A stretch of 55,449 bases of DNA, taken from NCBI RefSeq assembly GCF_018784445.1, contig NZ_WQOH01000067.1, positions 1-55,449 of the forward strand, given 5' to 3'. The translations under genes and the position numbers were made by a program. The stretch comes from Gemmiger formicilis (lineage in GTDB: Bacteria > Bacillota > Clostridia > Oscillospirales > Ruminococcaceae). Numbering within the stretch: position 1 is the stretch's first letter; each line of letters starts with the position of its first letter. The notes below the pieces were generated by a model. The model was not told where the DNA came from and did not search any database. It saw only the letters and a program-made list of their open reading frames with translations. This document shows positions 10,193-16,988 of the stretch, one piece after another.

Positions 10193-11665
10193 TCACAATT
10201 TCTTATTCGGGTTCGACACGCTCAATGGCTTGTCGTAGACGATATCCATGGTCTCGGTGGGCGGGTTGACCGGGTATTTGCCGCTAAAGCAGCCGGTGCA
10301 GAAGCCGCACTTGCTGTGGATGGCCAGCTGCTGGACATGCTCGATGCTCAGGTATCCCAGCGTATCGGAACCGACCATCTTGTTGATTTCCTCCACGGTA
10401 TGGCCGGTGGCAATCAAATCTTTCTCGTCGGGAATGTCGGTGCCGAAGTAGCAGGGGTGGACAAACGGCGGGGCGCTGATGCGGTAGTGTACCTCGGCGG
10501 CCCCGGCTTCGCGCAGCAGGCGGATGGTGCGGGCGCTGGTGGTGCCGCGCACGATGGAGTCATCGACGAGGACGACCCGCTTGCCTTTGACCGTGGACGA
10601 AATGGCATTCAGCTTGATGCGCACGCTGCTCTCGCGCTGGGCCTGGCTGCCCTGAATGAAGGTACGGCCGACGTATTTGTTTTTGATGAAGCCAACGCCG
10701 TAGGGGATGCCGCTCTCCTGGGCGTAACCCAGCGCGGCGTCCAGGCCGGAGTCCGGTGCACCGATGACAACATCAGCCTCGACCGGGTGCTCCTGTGCCA
10801 AGAAACGGCCAGCCTGCAGGCGGGCCTCGTGGACGCAGGTGCCCTCGATGATGGAATCAGGGCGGGCAAAGTAGATGTACTCAAACACGCACATCGTGTG
10901 GGGCGCGGTGCCGCAATGATCCACGATGGAACGCAGGCCGTTGTGGTCGGCAATGACGATCTCGCCGGGCTGAACATCGCGGACGAACTTCGCGCCCACA
11001 GCGTCCAGTGCGCAGCTCTCGCTGGCAAAGGCCCAGCCGTTGCCGTCGGGCAGTTCACCGATGCAGAGCGGGCGGAAACCGTTGGGGTCACGCGCCGCAA
11101 TCAGCTTGGTGTGGGTCATGATGACGAGGGAGTATGCGCCCTCAATGTCGTCCATCGTGCGGCTGACAGCCATCTCAATGTTGGGGGTCAGCAGCCGGTT
11201 CTGGGTCAGCAGATAGGCAATGACCTCGGTGTCCGATGTGCCGTGAAAGATGGAACCGCTCATTTCCAGCTTGCGGCGCAGCTTGGGCGCATTGACCAGG
11301 TTGCCGTTGTGGCAGACCGCCATAGCACCCTTGCAGTGATGCAGGACCATCGGCTGCGCGTTGGAACGGCTGCGCTGACCGGCCGTGGCATAGCGCACAT
11401 GGCCGGTAGCCATCTTGGCACCACGGGGGAGTTCTTCCAGCACGCGCTTGGTGAAAACCTCGCTGACAAGGCCCAGATCGCGGTGGCCGGACAAAACGCC
11501 GTCTACGTTCAGGGCAATGCCGCAGCTCTCCTGGCCGCGGTGCTGCAAGGCGTACAGCGCACTGTACACGGCGCTGACCATATCAGTCTCGCCGGTTTTG
11601 TCATACATACCGAACACGCCGCACTCCTCGTGCAGGGCTTCAGTGTATTGGGAAAATTCGCTCAT
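10193..11665 (-). CDS. purF: Amidophosphoribosyltransferase
   Basis: PurF commits PRPP to purine synthesis, replacing pyrophosphate with ammonia from glutamine. The 490-residue protein has a short propeptide ending before Cys15 in HEECGVFGMYD, the expected N-terminal nucleophile after processing. The PRPP-binding loop VVLVDDSIVRGTTSA lies in the C-terminal half. The late cysteines in KCGFCTGCFSGKYPV suggest the Bacillus-type enzyme with a 4Fe-4S cluster and propeptide. A palindromic repeat at 11684-11731 separates it from purC. The start is backed by GGAGC just upstream of the ATG. Confidence 0.97.
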   Translation of the reverse strand: MSEFSQYTEALHEECGVFGMYDKTGETDMVSAVYSALYALQHRGQESCGIALNVDGVLSGHRDLGLVSEVFTKRVLEELPRGAKMATGHVRYATAGQRSRSNAQPMVLHHCKGAMAVCHNGNLVNAPKLRRKLEMSGSIFHGTSDTEVIAYLLTQNRLLTPNIEMAVSRTMDDIEGAYSLVIMTHTKLIAARDPNGFRPLCIGELPDGNGWAFASESCALDAVGAKFVRDVQPGEIVIADHNGLRSIVDHCGTAPHTMCVFEYIYFARPDSIIEGTCVHEARLQAGRFLAQEHPVEADVVIGAPDSGLDAALGYAQESGIPYGVGFIKNKYVGRTFIQGSQAQRESSVRIKLNAISSTVKGKRVVLVDDSIVRGTTSARTIRLLREAGAAEVHYRISAPPFVHPCYFGTDIPDEKDLIATGHTVEEINKMVGSDTLGYLSIEHVQQLAIHSKCGFCTGCFSGKYPVNPPTETMDIVYDKPLSVSNPNKKL

Positions 11666-11683
11666 GTTTTGCTCCGTTTGTAT

Positions 11684-11731
11684 GTTGTAGGGGGCGGCGT
11701 CCCCGACGCCCCGCGGCAGATACCGCCCTAC
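11684..11731. repeat. GTAGGGG-type palindromic repeat inside the pur operon
   Basis: Bases here read TGTAGGGGGCGGCGTCCCCG, then GACGCCCCGCGGCAGATACC and GCCCTACG. The outer ends GTAGGG and CCCTAC are inverted, and the inner GGCGTC/GACGCC forms a short stem. It belongs to the GTAGGGGC palindrome family found in many gaps of this window, and it lies between purC and purF within the operon, so it would be transcribed into the mRNA. Confidence 0.7.
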
Positions 11732-11754
11732 GCGTCACCCGAATTGTCGGAAAA

Positions 11755-12468
11755 TCAGCCCAGCAGCCGCTTCATGACTTCCTGGTAGGCATCGGCCTCG
11801 CCGCCCATGTTGCGGCGGAACAGATCCTTATCCAGGTGTGCGCCGGTGGTGGCATCCCAGAAACGGCAGGTGTCAGGGCTGATTTCGTCAGCCAGGATAA
11901 TGGTGCCGTCGGACAGGCGGCCAAACTCGAGCTTGAAGTCGACCAGACGGATGTTGGCGTCCAGCATGATCTTCTTCAGCACTTCGTTGACCTTGAAAGC
12001 GTACTTGGCGATGGTGTCCAGCTCTTCCTGGGTAGCCAGGTCGAGGGCCAGGGCGTAGTAGTGGTTGATGAACGGGTCATGCAGGTCGTCGTTCTTGTAG
12101 CTGTACTCGAGGATGGGGGTCTTGAACACCTTGCCCTCGGGTACGCCCATGCGCAGGCTGAAATGACCGGCGGCGACATTGCGGATGATGACTTCCAGCG
12201 GAACGATGTCTACCTTCTTGACGAAAGTATCACGGTCGTTGACTTCCTTAACGTAATGGGTGGGGATGCCCTCTTTCTCCAGCTTCTGCATCAGAGCGTT
12301 GGACAGTTTATTATTGACGATGCCCTTGTCGCGGATGGTACCCTTCTTCTCGCCGTCGCCTGCGGTGGCGTCGTCCTTGTAGTGGACCATGACGATTTCG
12401 GGGTCATTGGTAGCGAAAACCTGCTTGGCCTTGCCTTCGTACAGTTGCTCTTTAACTTCGTAATTCAT
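11755..12468 (-). CDS. purC: SAICAR synthetase
   Basis: PurC condenses CAIR with aspartate using ATP to give SAICAR. The 237-residue protein begins MNYEVKEQLYEGKAKQVF, with the YEGKAK nucleotide-binding signature. It continues with the VEVIIRN-like segment (VPLEVIIRNVAAGHFSLR) and LVDFKLEFGR, then ADEISPDTCRFWD, all conserved in the family. It is preceded by its own sigma-A promoter at 12490-12518 and an AAAGGAGCG ribosome binding site, so it may be made independently of the purE leader. Confidence 0.97.
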   Translation of the reverse strand: MNYEVKEQLYEGKAKQVFATNDPEIVMVHYKDDATAGDGEKKGTIRDKGIVNNKLSNALMQKLEKEGIPTHYVKEVNDRDTFVKKVDIVPLEVIIRNVAAGHFSLRMGVPEGKVFKTPILEYSYKNDDLHDPFINHYYALALDLATQEELDTIAKYAFKVNEVLKKIMLDANIRLVDFKLEFGRLSDGTIILADEISPDTCRFWDATTGAHLDKDLFRRNMGGEADAYQEVMKRLLG

Positions 12469-12489
12469 GAGAAACGCTCCTTTTACTTT

Positions 12490-12518
12490 ATTATAATATG
12501 GTTGTGGTTGGTATGCAA
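12490..12518 (-). promoter_or_regulatory. Internal sigma-A promoter between purE and purC
   Basis: On the minus strand TTGCAT (12513-12518) is followed after 17 bases by a perfect TATAAT (12490-12495). The gap between purE and purC is only 53 bases and holds just this and the purC ribosome binding site. It would transcribe purC to purB without passing the leader hairpin upstream of purE. No transcript data were seen. Confidence 0.75.
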
Positions 12519-12521
12519 GTG

Positions 12522-13019
12522 TTACAGCGCCGCAGCCTCGGCGGCAATGGCGGCGTCCTTCTTGGCAATCGCGGCGGCGGTGTCGGCGCGGAATTTATCG
12601 AGCTTTTCCGCCAGCTCGTCGTCGGCAACAGCCAGGATCGCCACGGCCAGGTAGGCGGCGTTCTTGGCACCGTTCAGCGCCACGGTGGCGACCGGGAACC
12701 CGCTGGGCATCTGCACAGTGGCAAGCAATGCGTCCAGGCCGTCCATCGCGCCGCCCTTCATCGGGATGCCGACGACCGGCAGGGTGGTGTTGGCGGCAAA
12801 GGCACCGGCCAGGTGTGCGGCCATACCGGCAGCGCACAAAATCACGCCGTACCCATTGGCGCGGGCAGACTTGGCAAACGCGGCGGCAGCCTCCGGCGTG
12901 CGGTGGGCGGAAAGAATGTGTGCCTCATAGGGCACGCCGAAATCCTTCAGCACCGTGCAGGCGGATTTGACCACCGGCCAATCACTGTCGGAACCCATGA
13001 TGATCGCTACTTTTTTCAT
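12522..13019 (-). CDS. purE: N5-carboxyaminoimidazole ribonucleotide mutase (PurE class I)
   Basis: PurE moves the carboxyl group of N5-CAIR to make CAIR. The 165-residue protein begins [20 protein letters not shown] and contains ILSAHRTPE, the two active-site signatures, with GMAAHLAG and the [17 protein letters not shown] loop after them. It ends in an Ala-rich tail. It is the first gene of the operon, preceded by a ribosome binding site GGGAGG and by the leader described at 13042-13233. No purK is visible in the window, so either N5-CAIR is made by an enzyme encoded elsewhere or the enzyme is fed by another route. Confidence 0.96.
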   Translation of the reverse strand: MKKVAIIMGSDSDWPVVKSACTVLKDFGVPYEAHILSAHRTPEAAAAFAKSARANGYGVILCAAGMAAHLAGAFAANTTLPVVGIPMKGGAMDGLDALLATVQMPSGFPVATVALNGAKNAAYLAVAILAVADDELAEKLDKFRADTAAAIAKKDAAIAAEAAAL

Positions 13020-13041
13020 GCGTTTAGAAACCTCCCTTACG

Positions 13042-13082
13042 AAGCAAAACAGCGCAGTGCCCCATTAGGATACACTGCGCTG
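13042..13082 (-). terminator. Terminator-like attenuator hairpin before purE
   Basis: On the minus strand the arms CAGCGCAGTG (13073-13082) and CACTGCGCTG (13050-13059) pair perfectly over 10 bases around a 13-base loop, followed by TTTTGCTTC. The stop codon of the leader ORF (13065-13067) lies in the loop. The hairpin ends about 25 bases before the purE ATG. A ribosome stalled on or released from the leader ORF would directly affect this stem. The U-tract is interrupted, so termination strength is uncertain. Confidence 0.65.
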
Positions 13083-13157
13083 CGGTTTTGATGTGAAAAG
13101 AGTATGACGGTACAGAACACCCACGTGAAAACCAAGACGCTGCATTGCGTTTGCCAC
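13065..13157 (-). CDS. Putative 30-residue leader peptide of the purine operon
   Basis: A GTG-started ORF of 30 codons follows an AGGGGG Shine-Dalgarno with 7-base spacing, about 40 bases after the predicted transcription start. The peptide starts (M)ANAMQRLGFHVGVLYRH and ends TLFTSKPQRSVS. It has no run of one amino acid, so classical codon-starvation attenuation is not obvious; a nascent-chain or start-site effect is more likely if it is real. The stop codon falls inside the loop of the 10-bp hairpin that precedes purE. I do not recognise the peptide. It could also be a chance ORF, but promoter, ribosome binding site, size and stop position all agree. Confidence 0.55.
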   Translation of the reverse strand: MANAMQRLGFHVGVLYRHTLFTSKPQRSVS

Positions 13158-13204
13158 GGAAGATCCCCCTTTAATATAAAAGTAAGATGATGCCCTGTGA
13201 AACC

Positions 13205-13233
13205 AGTGTAAACTCTGGGAAAAGAAATTGCAA
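13205..13233 (-). promoter_or_regulatory. Sigma-A promoter of the purine operon
   Basis: On the minus strand TTGCAA (13228-13233) and TACACT (13205-13210) are separated by exactly 17 bases. The predicted start near 13198 gives a leader of about 180 bases before purE that carries the leader ORF and the hairpin. No guanine, PRPP or ZTP aptamer could be recognised in this leader. Confidence 0.65.
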
Positions 13234-13267
13234 GCGTCCGGCGGACATTTCAGCCAAAAAACCACGC

Positions 13268-13292
13268 CACCCGGTTTTGACCGGTGCTTTTT
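13268..13292. other. Short hairpin with T-tract between divergent promoters
   Basis: CACCCGG, a 6-base loop and CCGGTG are followed by CTTTTT on the plus strand; the minus strand shows the same stem followed by GGCGTGGTTTTTT. It lies between the pur promoter and the plus-strand promoter at 13321. There is no gene for it to terminate, so its role is unknown; it may insulate the two divergent units. Confidence 0.35.
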
Positions 13293-13320
13293 GTCGCTTT
13301 TGATGGAGTTTTGAAGGTGA

Positions 13321-13349
13321 TTGTCATACTTTAAAACGGCCTGTATAAT
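13321..13349 (+). promoter_or_regulatory. Sigma-A promoter for the PsiE-like gene
   Basis: TTGTCA (13321-13326) and a perfect TATAAT (13344-13349) are spaced by 17 bases. It is oriented toward the gene at 13413, leaving a leader of about 55 bases with an AAGGAG ribosome binding site. Confidence 0.7.
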
Positions 13350-13412
13350 TATGCTGGTATATCGGGGCAAAATATGCTATGATAATAAAAATACCCAAAA
13401 AAGGAGAAAGTT

Positions 13413-13916
13413 ATGAGTGAACCCAGACGACGCCTGACACGCCGCGCCCTGCACGGCAAGGAGGAACGGTTCAAGCGCGTTTTCCGCGATCAGATCGCCG
13501 AGGCCGCTGGTATTTTGGAGGTTGTGCTCTCCGGCATTGTGCTGGTGGCCCTGCTGCTCAGCATCGTCCCGCTGGTGGAGCTGATGCCGGGCCTTTTGAC
13601 CGACGCGGAAAGCATAGAGGTACATACGTTCTTGGAACGTGCGCTGGACATCGTTATCGGCATCGAATTCATCAAGATGCTGGCAAAGCACAGCCCCGGC
13701 AGCGTGCTGGAAGTGCTACTTTACGCCATCGCCCGCCATATGATCGTCGGCCACGAGGACGCCGTGCAGAACCTCGTCAGCGTCGGTGCCATCGCGCTGA
13801 TCTTCATCATCCGCAAATATTTCTTTGTGCCGTCCTTCGGCCAGAAGCTGCCCGGCGGCGAGACCGCACCGGATATGAAAAAGGCACCAGAGGAATGCCC
13901 GGAAGCCGATGCCTGA
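13413..13916 (+). CDS. PsiE-like small integral membrane protein
   Basis: The 167-residue protein has a basic N-terminus and hydrophobic helices at about residues 30-55 and 110-130, with a shorter one near 65-90. The pattern, including LDIVIGIEFIKMLAKHSPGS and YAIARHMIVGHEDA, matches the phosphate-starvation-inducible PsiE family (PF06146), whose biochemical role is not known. An AAGGAG ribosome binding site precedes the ATG. It is divergent from the purine operon and followed by an intrinsic terminator at 14023-14056. The C-terminal 25 residues are polar and probably disordered. The phosphate link is known for E. coli only and should not be assumed here. Confidence 0.75.
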   Translation: MSEPRRRLTRRALHGKEERFKRVFRDQIAEAAGILEVVLSGIVLVALLLSIVPLVELMPGLLTDAESIEVHTFLERALDIVIGIEFIKMLAKHSPGSVLEVLLYAIARHMIVGHEDAVQNLVSVGAIALIFIIRKYFFVPSFGQKLPGGETAPDMKKAPEECPEADA

Positions 13917-13986
13917 CACCGCCACGCTGCGGGCATAGAATACCCGGTCTGGAAAGAACAGGGAAAAGGTGCGGCAAATGTCCACG

Positions 13987-14010
13987 AGCGGACTGGAAGC
14001 CCGCCCCTAC
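13987..14010. repeat. GTAGGGGC-type palindromic repeat
   Basis: GCGGACTGGAAGCCCGCCCC followed by TAC is the reverse-oriented form of the GTAGGGGC palindrome family seen elsewhere in this window. It lies between the PsiE-like gene and its terminator. Confidence 0.5.
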
Positions 14011-14022
14011 GGTATAATGAAC

Positions 14023-14056
14023 AAAGCGGGCATCCGTTTGGATACCCGCTTTGCTT
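14023..14056 (+). terminator. Intrinsic terminator after the PsiE-like gene
   Basis: AAAGCGGGCATCC and GGATACCCGCTTT form a stem with one mismatch around a short loop, followed by GCTT. It ends the plus-strand transcript before the MITE-like palindrome. Confidence 0.7.
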
Positions 14057-14072
14057 GATTGATGTAATAAGT

Positions 14073-14250
14073 TAGGGCAATACCGCATAATTCTAAGTGC
14101 CGATACGGCGAGCGAGGTGCGGCAGCTGCTAAGCCAAAAGCGCAGATAATACTTTGTGTATTATCGAGCATTTTGGCAACGCAGATGCCGTGCCGCAGCC
14201 GCCGGAGCGGTGCTTAAGCCGTAAGGCGGGAATTATGCGGTGTTGCCTTA
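14073..14250. mobile_element. 178-base MITE-like palindrome at the 3' end of fhs
   Basis: Left end TAGGGCAATACCGCATAATTC (first 20 bases shown as TAGGGCAATACCGCATAATT) and right end beginning GAATTATGCGGTGTTGCCTT are inverted repeats with two mismatches over 21 bases. The interior is also an imperfect palindrome, centred on GATAATAC, TTTGT, GTATTATC, so the whole element could fold as one long hairpin. There is no coding sequence. The right end contains the stop codon of fhs, so the insertion is immediately after or at that stop. TA at each outer end would fit a TA target duplication, as in IS630/Tc1-type MITEs; that is inference. Confidence 0.75.
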
Positions 14251-15909
14251 GAACAACCCCGTGATCTTTCCATGTACATCCACGTCAATGTCCATGGCGG
14301 CGGGGTGTTTGGGCAGGCCGGGCATCGTCATGATGCTGCCGCAGACCACGACCACAAAACCCGCACCGGCAGAAAGCCGTACCTCGCGCACATTCAGCGT
14401 GAAGCCCTCGGGGGCACCGGTCAGCTTGGCATTGTCGCTGAAAGAATACTGCGTCTTGGCAATGCAAACCGGCAAATCACCATAGCCCAGCGCGGTCAGC
14501 TCGTCCAGCGTTTTCTTTGCGGCGGGGGTGTAGCTCACACCGCCCGCGCGGTAAATCTTTTTGGCAACCGCCGCAATCTTATCGGCCAGCGGTACATTCA
14601 GCTCATAGGTGTAGTTGACCTTAGCCTTGTCGTCCAGGATGGAAAGCACTGTCTCGGCCAGGGCCTTGCCACCCTCACCGCCCTTGGCAAAGACCTCACT
14701 CAGGGCGCAGGGCACACCGGCCTTGGCGCAGACGTCGTAAATGACGTCCATTTCCTCCGCCGTGTCGGTGGGGAAGGCATTGATGGCAACGCAGACCGGC
14801 AGGCCGAAGTTCTGCAAATTTTCAATGTGACGTGCCAGGTTGGCAGAACCCGCCCGCACAGCCTCGGCGTTGGGCTTGCTCAAATCGGGCTTCGCCACGC
14901 CGCCGTGGGATTTCAGCGCACGCACGGTTGCCACCAGCACAACGGCGGCAGGGTGCAGCCCGGCAGCGCGGCACTTGATATCCAGGAACTTCTCCGCGCC
15001 CAGATCTGCGCCAAAGCCCGCCTCGGTCACAACGTAGTCAGCCAGCTTCAGGCTCAGCTTGGTGGCAATGGCACTGTTGCAGCCGTGGGCAATGTTGGCG
15101 AACGGCCCGCCATGAATGATGGCGGGGTTGTGCTCCAGCGTCTGGACAAGGTTCGGATCAATGGCGTCTTTCAGAAGGGCGGTCATCGCGCCCGCTGCGC
15201 CGATCTGCCCGGCTGTGACAGGCTGGCCGTCGTAGGTGTAGGCGCAGACAATGCGGGACAGGCGTGCCTTCAAATCTTCCAGGTCGGTGGCCAGGCAGAA
15301 CACCGCCATGACCTCGCTGGCGACGGTGATATCAAAGCCGTCCTCACGGGGCGTTCCGTTGACTTTGCCGCCCAGGCCATCCACGATATACCGCAGCTGG
15401 CGGTCGTTCATATCCATGCAGCGCTTCCAGGTGATGCGGCGGGGGTCGATGTTCAGCGGGTTGCCCTGCTGGATGGAGTTGTCAATCATGGCCGCCAGCA
15501 GGTTGTTGGCAGTGCCGATGGCGTGGATGTCGCCGGTAAAGTGCAGGTTGATATCCTCCATGGGCACGACCTGGGCATAGCCGCCGCCGGCCGCGCCGCC
15601 CTTGATGCCGAACACAGGGCCGAGGGACGGCTCACGCAGGCAGAGCATCGTCTTTTTGCCCAGGGCGTTCATGGCGTCCGCCAGGCCGACGCTGGTGGTG
15701 GTCTTGCCCTCACCGGCGGGGGTGGGGCTGATGGCGGTCATCAAAATCAGCTTGCCCTCGGGCTTGTCGCGCTTGGCCAGCTTATGGTTGATCTTGGCCT
15801 TGTAGTGGCCGTAGGGGATGACGTCCTCACTCTGCAGACCCAGTTGGGCTGCAATTTCGGTGATGGGCTTCATTTCGGCGGCCTGTGCAATTTCGATGTC
15901 GCTCAGCAT
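14248..15909 (-). CDS. fhs: Formate-tetrahydrofolate ligase
   Basis: Fhs makes 10-formyl-THF from formate, THF and ATP, the one-carbon donor used by PurN and PurH. The 553-residue protein begins [20 protein letters not shown] and has the nucleotide loop [19 protein letters not shown] and [20 protein letters not shown], hallmark segments of the family (usually about 556). The ATG at 15909 follows GGAGGAATCGTT; the open frame continues upstream through the riboswitch and is not coding. Expression is predicted to be under the ZTP riboswitch directly upstream, so it should rise when ZTP accumulates, i.e. when formyl-THF is short. The stop codon overlaps the end of a MITE-like palindrome. Confidence 0.97.
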   Translation of the reverse strand: MLSDIEIAQAAEMKPITEIAAQLGLQSEDVIPYGHYKAKINHKLAKRDKPEGKLILMTAISPTPAGEGKTTTSVGLADAMNALGKKTMLCLREPSLGPVFGIKGGAAGGGYAQVVPMEDINLHFTGDIHAIGTANNLLAAMIDNSIQQGNPLNIDPRRITWKRCMDMNDRQLRYIVDGLGGKVNGTPREDGFDITVASEVMAVFCLATDLEDLKARLSRIVCAYTYDGQPVTAGQIGAAGAMTALLKDAIDPNLVQTLEHNPAIIHGGPFANIAHGCNSAIATKLSLKLADYVVTEAGFGADLGAEKFLDIKCRAAGLHPAAVVLVATVRALKSHGGVAKPDLSKPNAEAVRAGSANLARHIENLQNFGLPVCVAINAFPTDTAEEMDVIYDVCAKAGVPCALSEVFAKGGEGGKALAETVLSILDDKAKVNYTYELNVPLADKIAAVAKKIYRAGGVSYTPAAKKTLDELTALGYGDLPVCIAKTQYSFSDNAKLTGAPEGFTLNVREVRLSAGAGFVVVVCGSIMTMPGLPKHPAAMDIDVDVHGKITGLF

Positions 15910-15930
15910 AACGATTCCTCCGTTTTTGTA

Positions 15931-15974
15931 AAAATAAAAGGGCCGCACACACCATACACCAGTGTATGCAGCCC
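15931..15974 (-). terminator. Terminator of the ZTP riboswitch expression platform
   Basis: On the minus strand GGGCTGCATACAC pairs over 13 bases (with G-T pairs) with GTGTGTGCGGCCC, followed by TTTTATTTTT. The 5' arm starts with the GGGC that also belongs to the conserved CCGTCTGGGC end of the aptamer. Ligand binding and terminator formation are therefore mutually exclusive, giving a transcriptional ON switch for fhs. Confidence 0.85.
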
Positions 15975-16055
15975 AGACGGTCGGCTTAACGCAGGTTTTG
16001 CGCCGCATCCCCTGGGGTCATCCCCACAAAATCCGTCGGTCAGCGGCCCTGCTAT
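15971..16055 (-). promoter_or_regulatory. ZTP (pfl) riboswitch controlling fhs
   Basis: The minus strand reads AGGGCCGCTGACCGACGG, then GTGGGGATGACCCCAGGGGA, and closes with GCCGACCGTCTGGGC. These match the conserved blocks of the pfl motif: the first stem with the GA-rich internal loop, the hairpin, and the CCGCCUGGGC-like pseudoknot segment. The class senses ZTP/ZMP and commonly controls fhs, folD and purH, which fits the gene below it. A transcription terminator overlaps the last aptamer segment. The call is by eye against the known consensus; no covariance model was run. Confidence 0.88.
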
Positions 16056-16061
16056 GGGTTA

Positions 16062-16090
16062 AATGTACCACAGACAAAAACAGTTGTCAA
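16062..16090 (-). promoter_or_regulatory. Sigma-A promoter of fhs
   Basis: TTGACA (16085-16090, minus strand) is separated by 17 bases from TACATT (16062-16067). The predicted start lies just upstream of the ZTP aptamer, leaving the whole riboswitch in the transcript. Confidence 0.8.
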
Positions 16091-16133
16091 GAGTCTACGG
16101 CAAAAAAGCATCCCCTTTGGAGGAGCCAAAGAA

Positions 16134-16922
16134 TCAAAACGTCCCTTTTCCGCAACCCCATTTTTTGAAATACCGCCCCATGCTCACCAGTTGCATCTTG
16201 AACTTGCCCGCGTCGCGCATCGGGGCGCGGTGCCAGGCATGGATGGCAGAAAACTGCGGTGTCAGCCAGACAGTGCCCTTTTGCAGCACTTTCTGGGTCA
16301 GATCGGCGTCCTCGACATACATGAAATACGCGGGGTCAAACCCGCCGATTTCTTTGAATACATTGGTGCGCACGGCCATAAAGCTGCCGGTGCAGAACGC
16401 AATGCGGCGGGGCACGGTCAAATCCTCGTCCTGCATCGTGTAGTGGTCGTCCGCTTTTTTGAAGATGCCATCAAACTTCGGAGCCAGCTGCCGTGCCAGC
16501 AGCAGCCAGGGTGTGGGCTTACGGCGGGGCAGGTGCTGCAAACGGCCATCCGGGTAGTGCAGCTGCGGCGTTGCCATGGCGGCCCCTTCCTGTGCCAGCA
16601 GCCAGGCGGCCATTGGCTCTAAAATATTCTCGGTCAGCACAATGTCAGGATTCAGGATAAAATGCACCTCGCTGGTCAGGCGATCCAGCACAGCGTTGTG
16701 CCCTCGGCCAAAGCCGACATTTTCCGACAGCGTCAGCACGGTTACGCGGGTGTCGCCAAAATCAGTTTCCGCCAGCTGCTTGCCGCAGCCGTCGGGGCTG
16801 GCGTTATCCACCACGTACAGGGTGAGATCCGGGGTGGGGGTGTAGTGTAAAATGCTGCGCACCGCCGCGCAGACCTCGTCATAATCACAGTACGCCACAA
16901 TGCAGGCGCTGATTTTGGGCAT
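16134..16922 (-). CDS. Family 2 glycosyltransferase, rhamnosyltransferase-like
   Basis: The 262-residue protein begins MPKISACIVAYCDYDEVCAA and shows a GT-A fold pattern: VVDNASPDGCG nucleotide-binding segment, ENVGFGRGHNAVL, and a FILNPDIVL (D-x-D-like) metal site. GSFMAVRTNVFKEIGGFD and YVEDADLTQKV follow as the acceptor and ED catalytic region. This layout is typical of GT2 transferases of the RfbF/WbbL type, which add sugars to cell-surface glycans. The ATG at 16922 has an AAGGAG site 7 bases upstream. No other glycan genes are adjacent, so donor and acceptor are unknown. It is downstream of metA on the same strand with a palindromic repeat between. Confidence 0.85.
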   Translation of the reverse strand: MPKISACIVAYCDYDEVCAAVRSILHYTPTPDLTLYVVDNASPDGCGKQLAETDFGDTRVTVLTLSENVGFGRGHNAVLDRLTSEVHFILNPDIVLTENILEPMAAWLLAQEGAAMATPQLHYPDGRLQHLPRRKPTPWLLLARQLAPKFDGIFKKADDHYTMQDEDLTVPRRIAFCTGSFMAVRTNVFKEIGGFDPAYFMYVEDADLTQKVLQKGTVWLTPQFSAIHAWHRAPMRDAGKFKMQLVSMGRYFKKWGCGKGTF

Positions 16923-16947
16923 AAGGTGCTCCTTACCGTTAAACCTT

Positions 16948-16978
16948 GTAAGGGCGGATGCAAGCATCGACCCCTACG
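16948..16978. repeat. GTAGGGGC-type palindromic repeat
   Basis: GTAAGGGCGGATGCAAGCAT followed by CGACCCCTACG: outer GTA(A)GGG and CCCCTAC are inverted, and GGATGC/GCATCG form the inner palindrome. It fills most of the short gap between metA and the glycosyltransferase gene. Confidence 0.6.
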
Positions 16979-16988
16979 GAGTAGACTA

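Noticed and set aside
13021-13233. Guanine, PRPP or ZTP riboswitch in the purE leader
   Set aside because: I looked for the conserved loop sequences of these classes on the minus strand and found none; the leader ORF and hairpin explain the region better.
14272-16062. 596-codon open frame antisense to fhs
   Set aside because: It runs through the riboswitch and MITE region and has shadow-frame composition; fhs is certain on the other strand.
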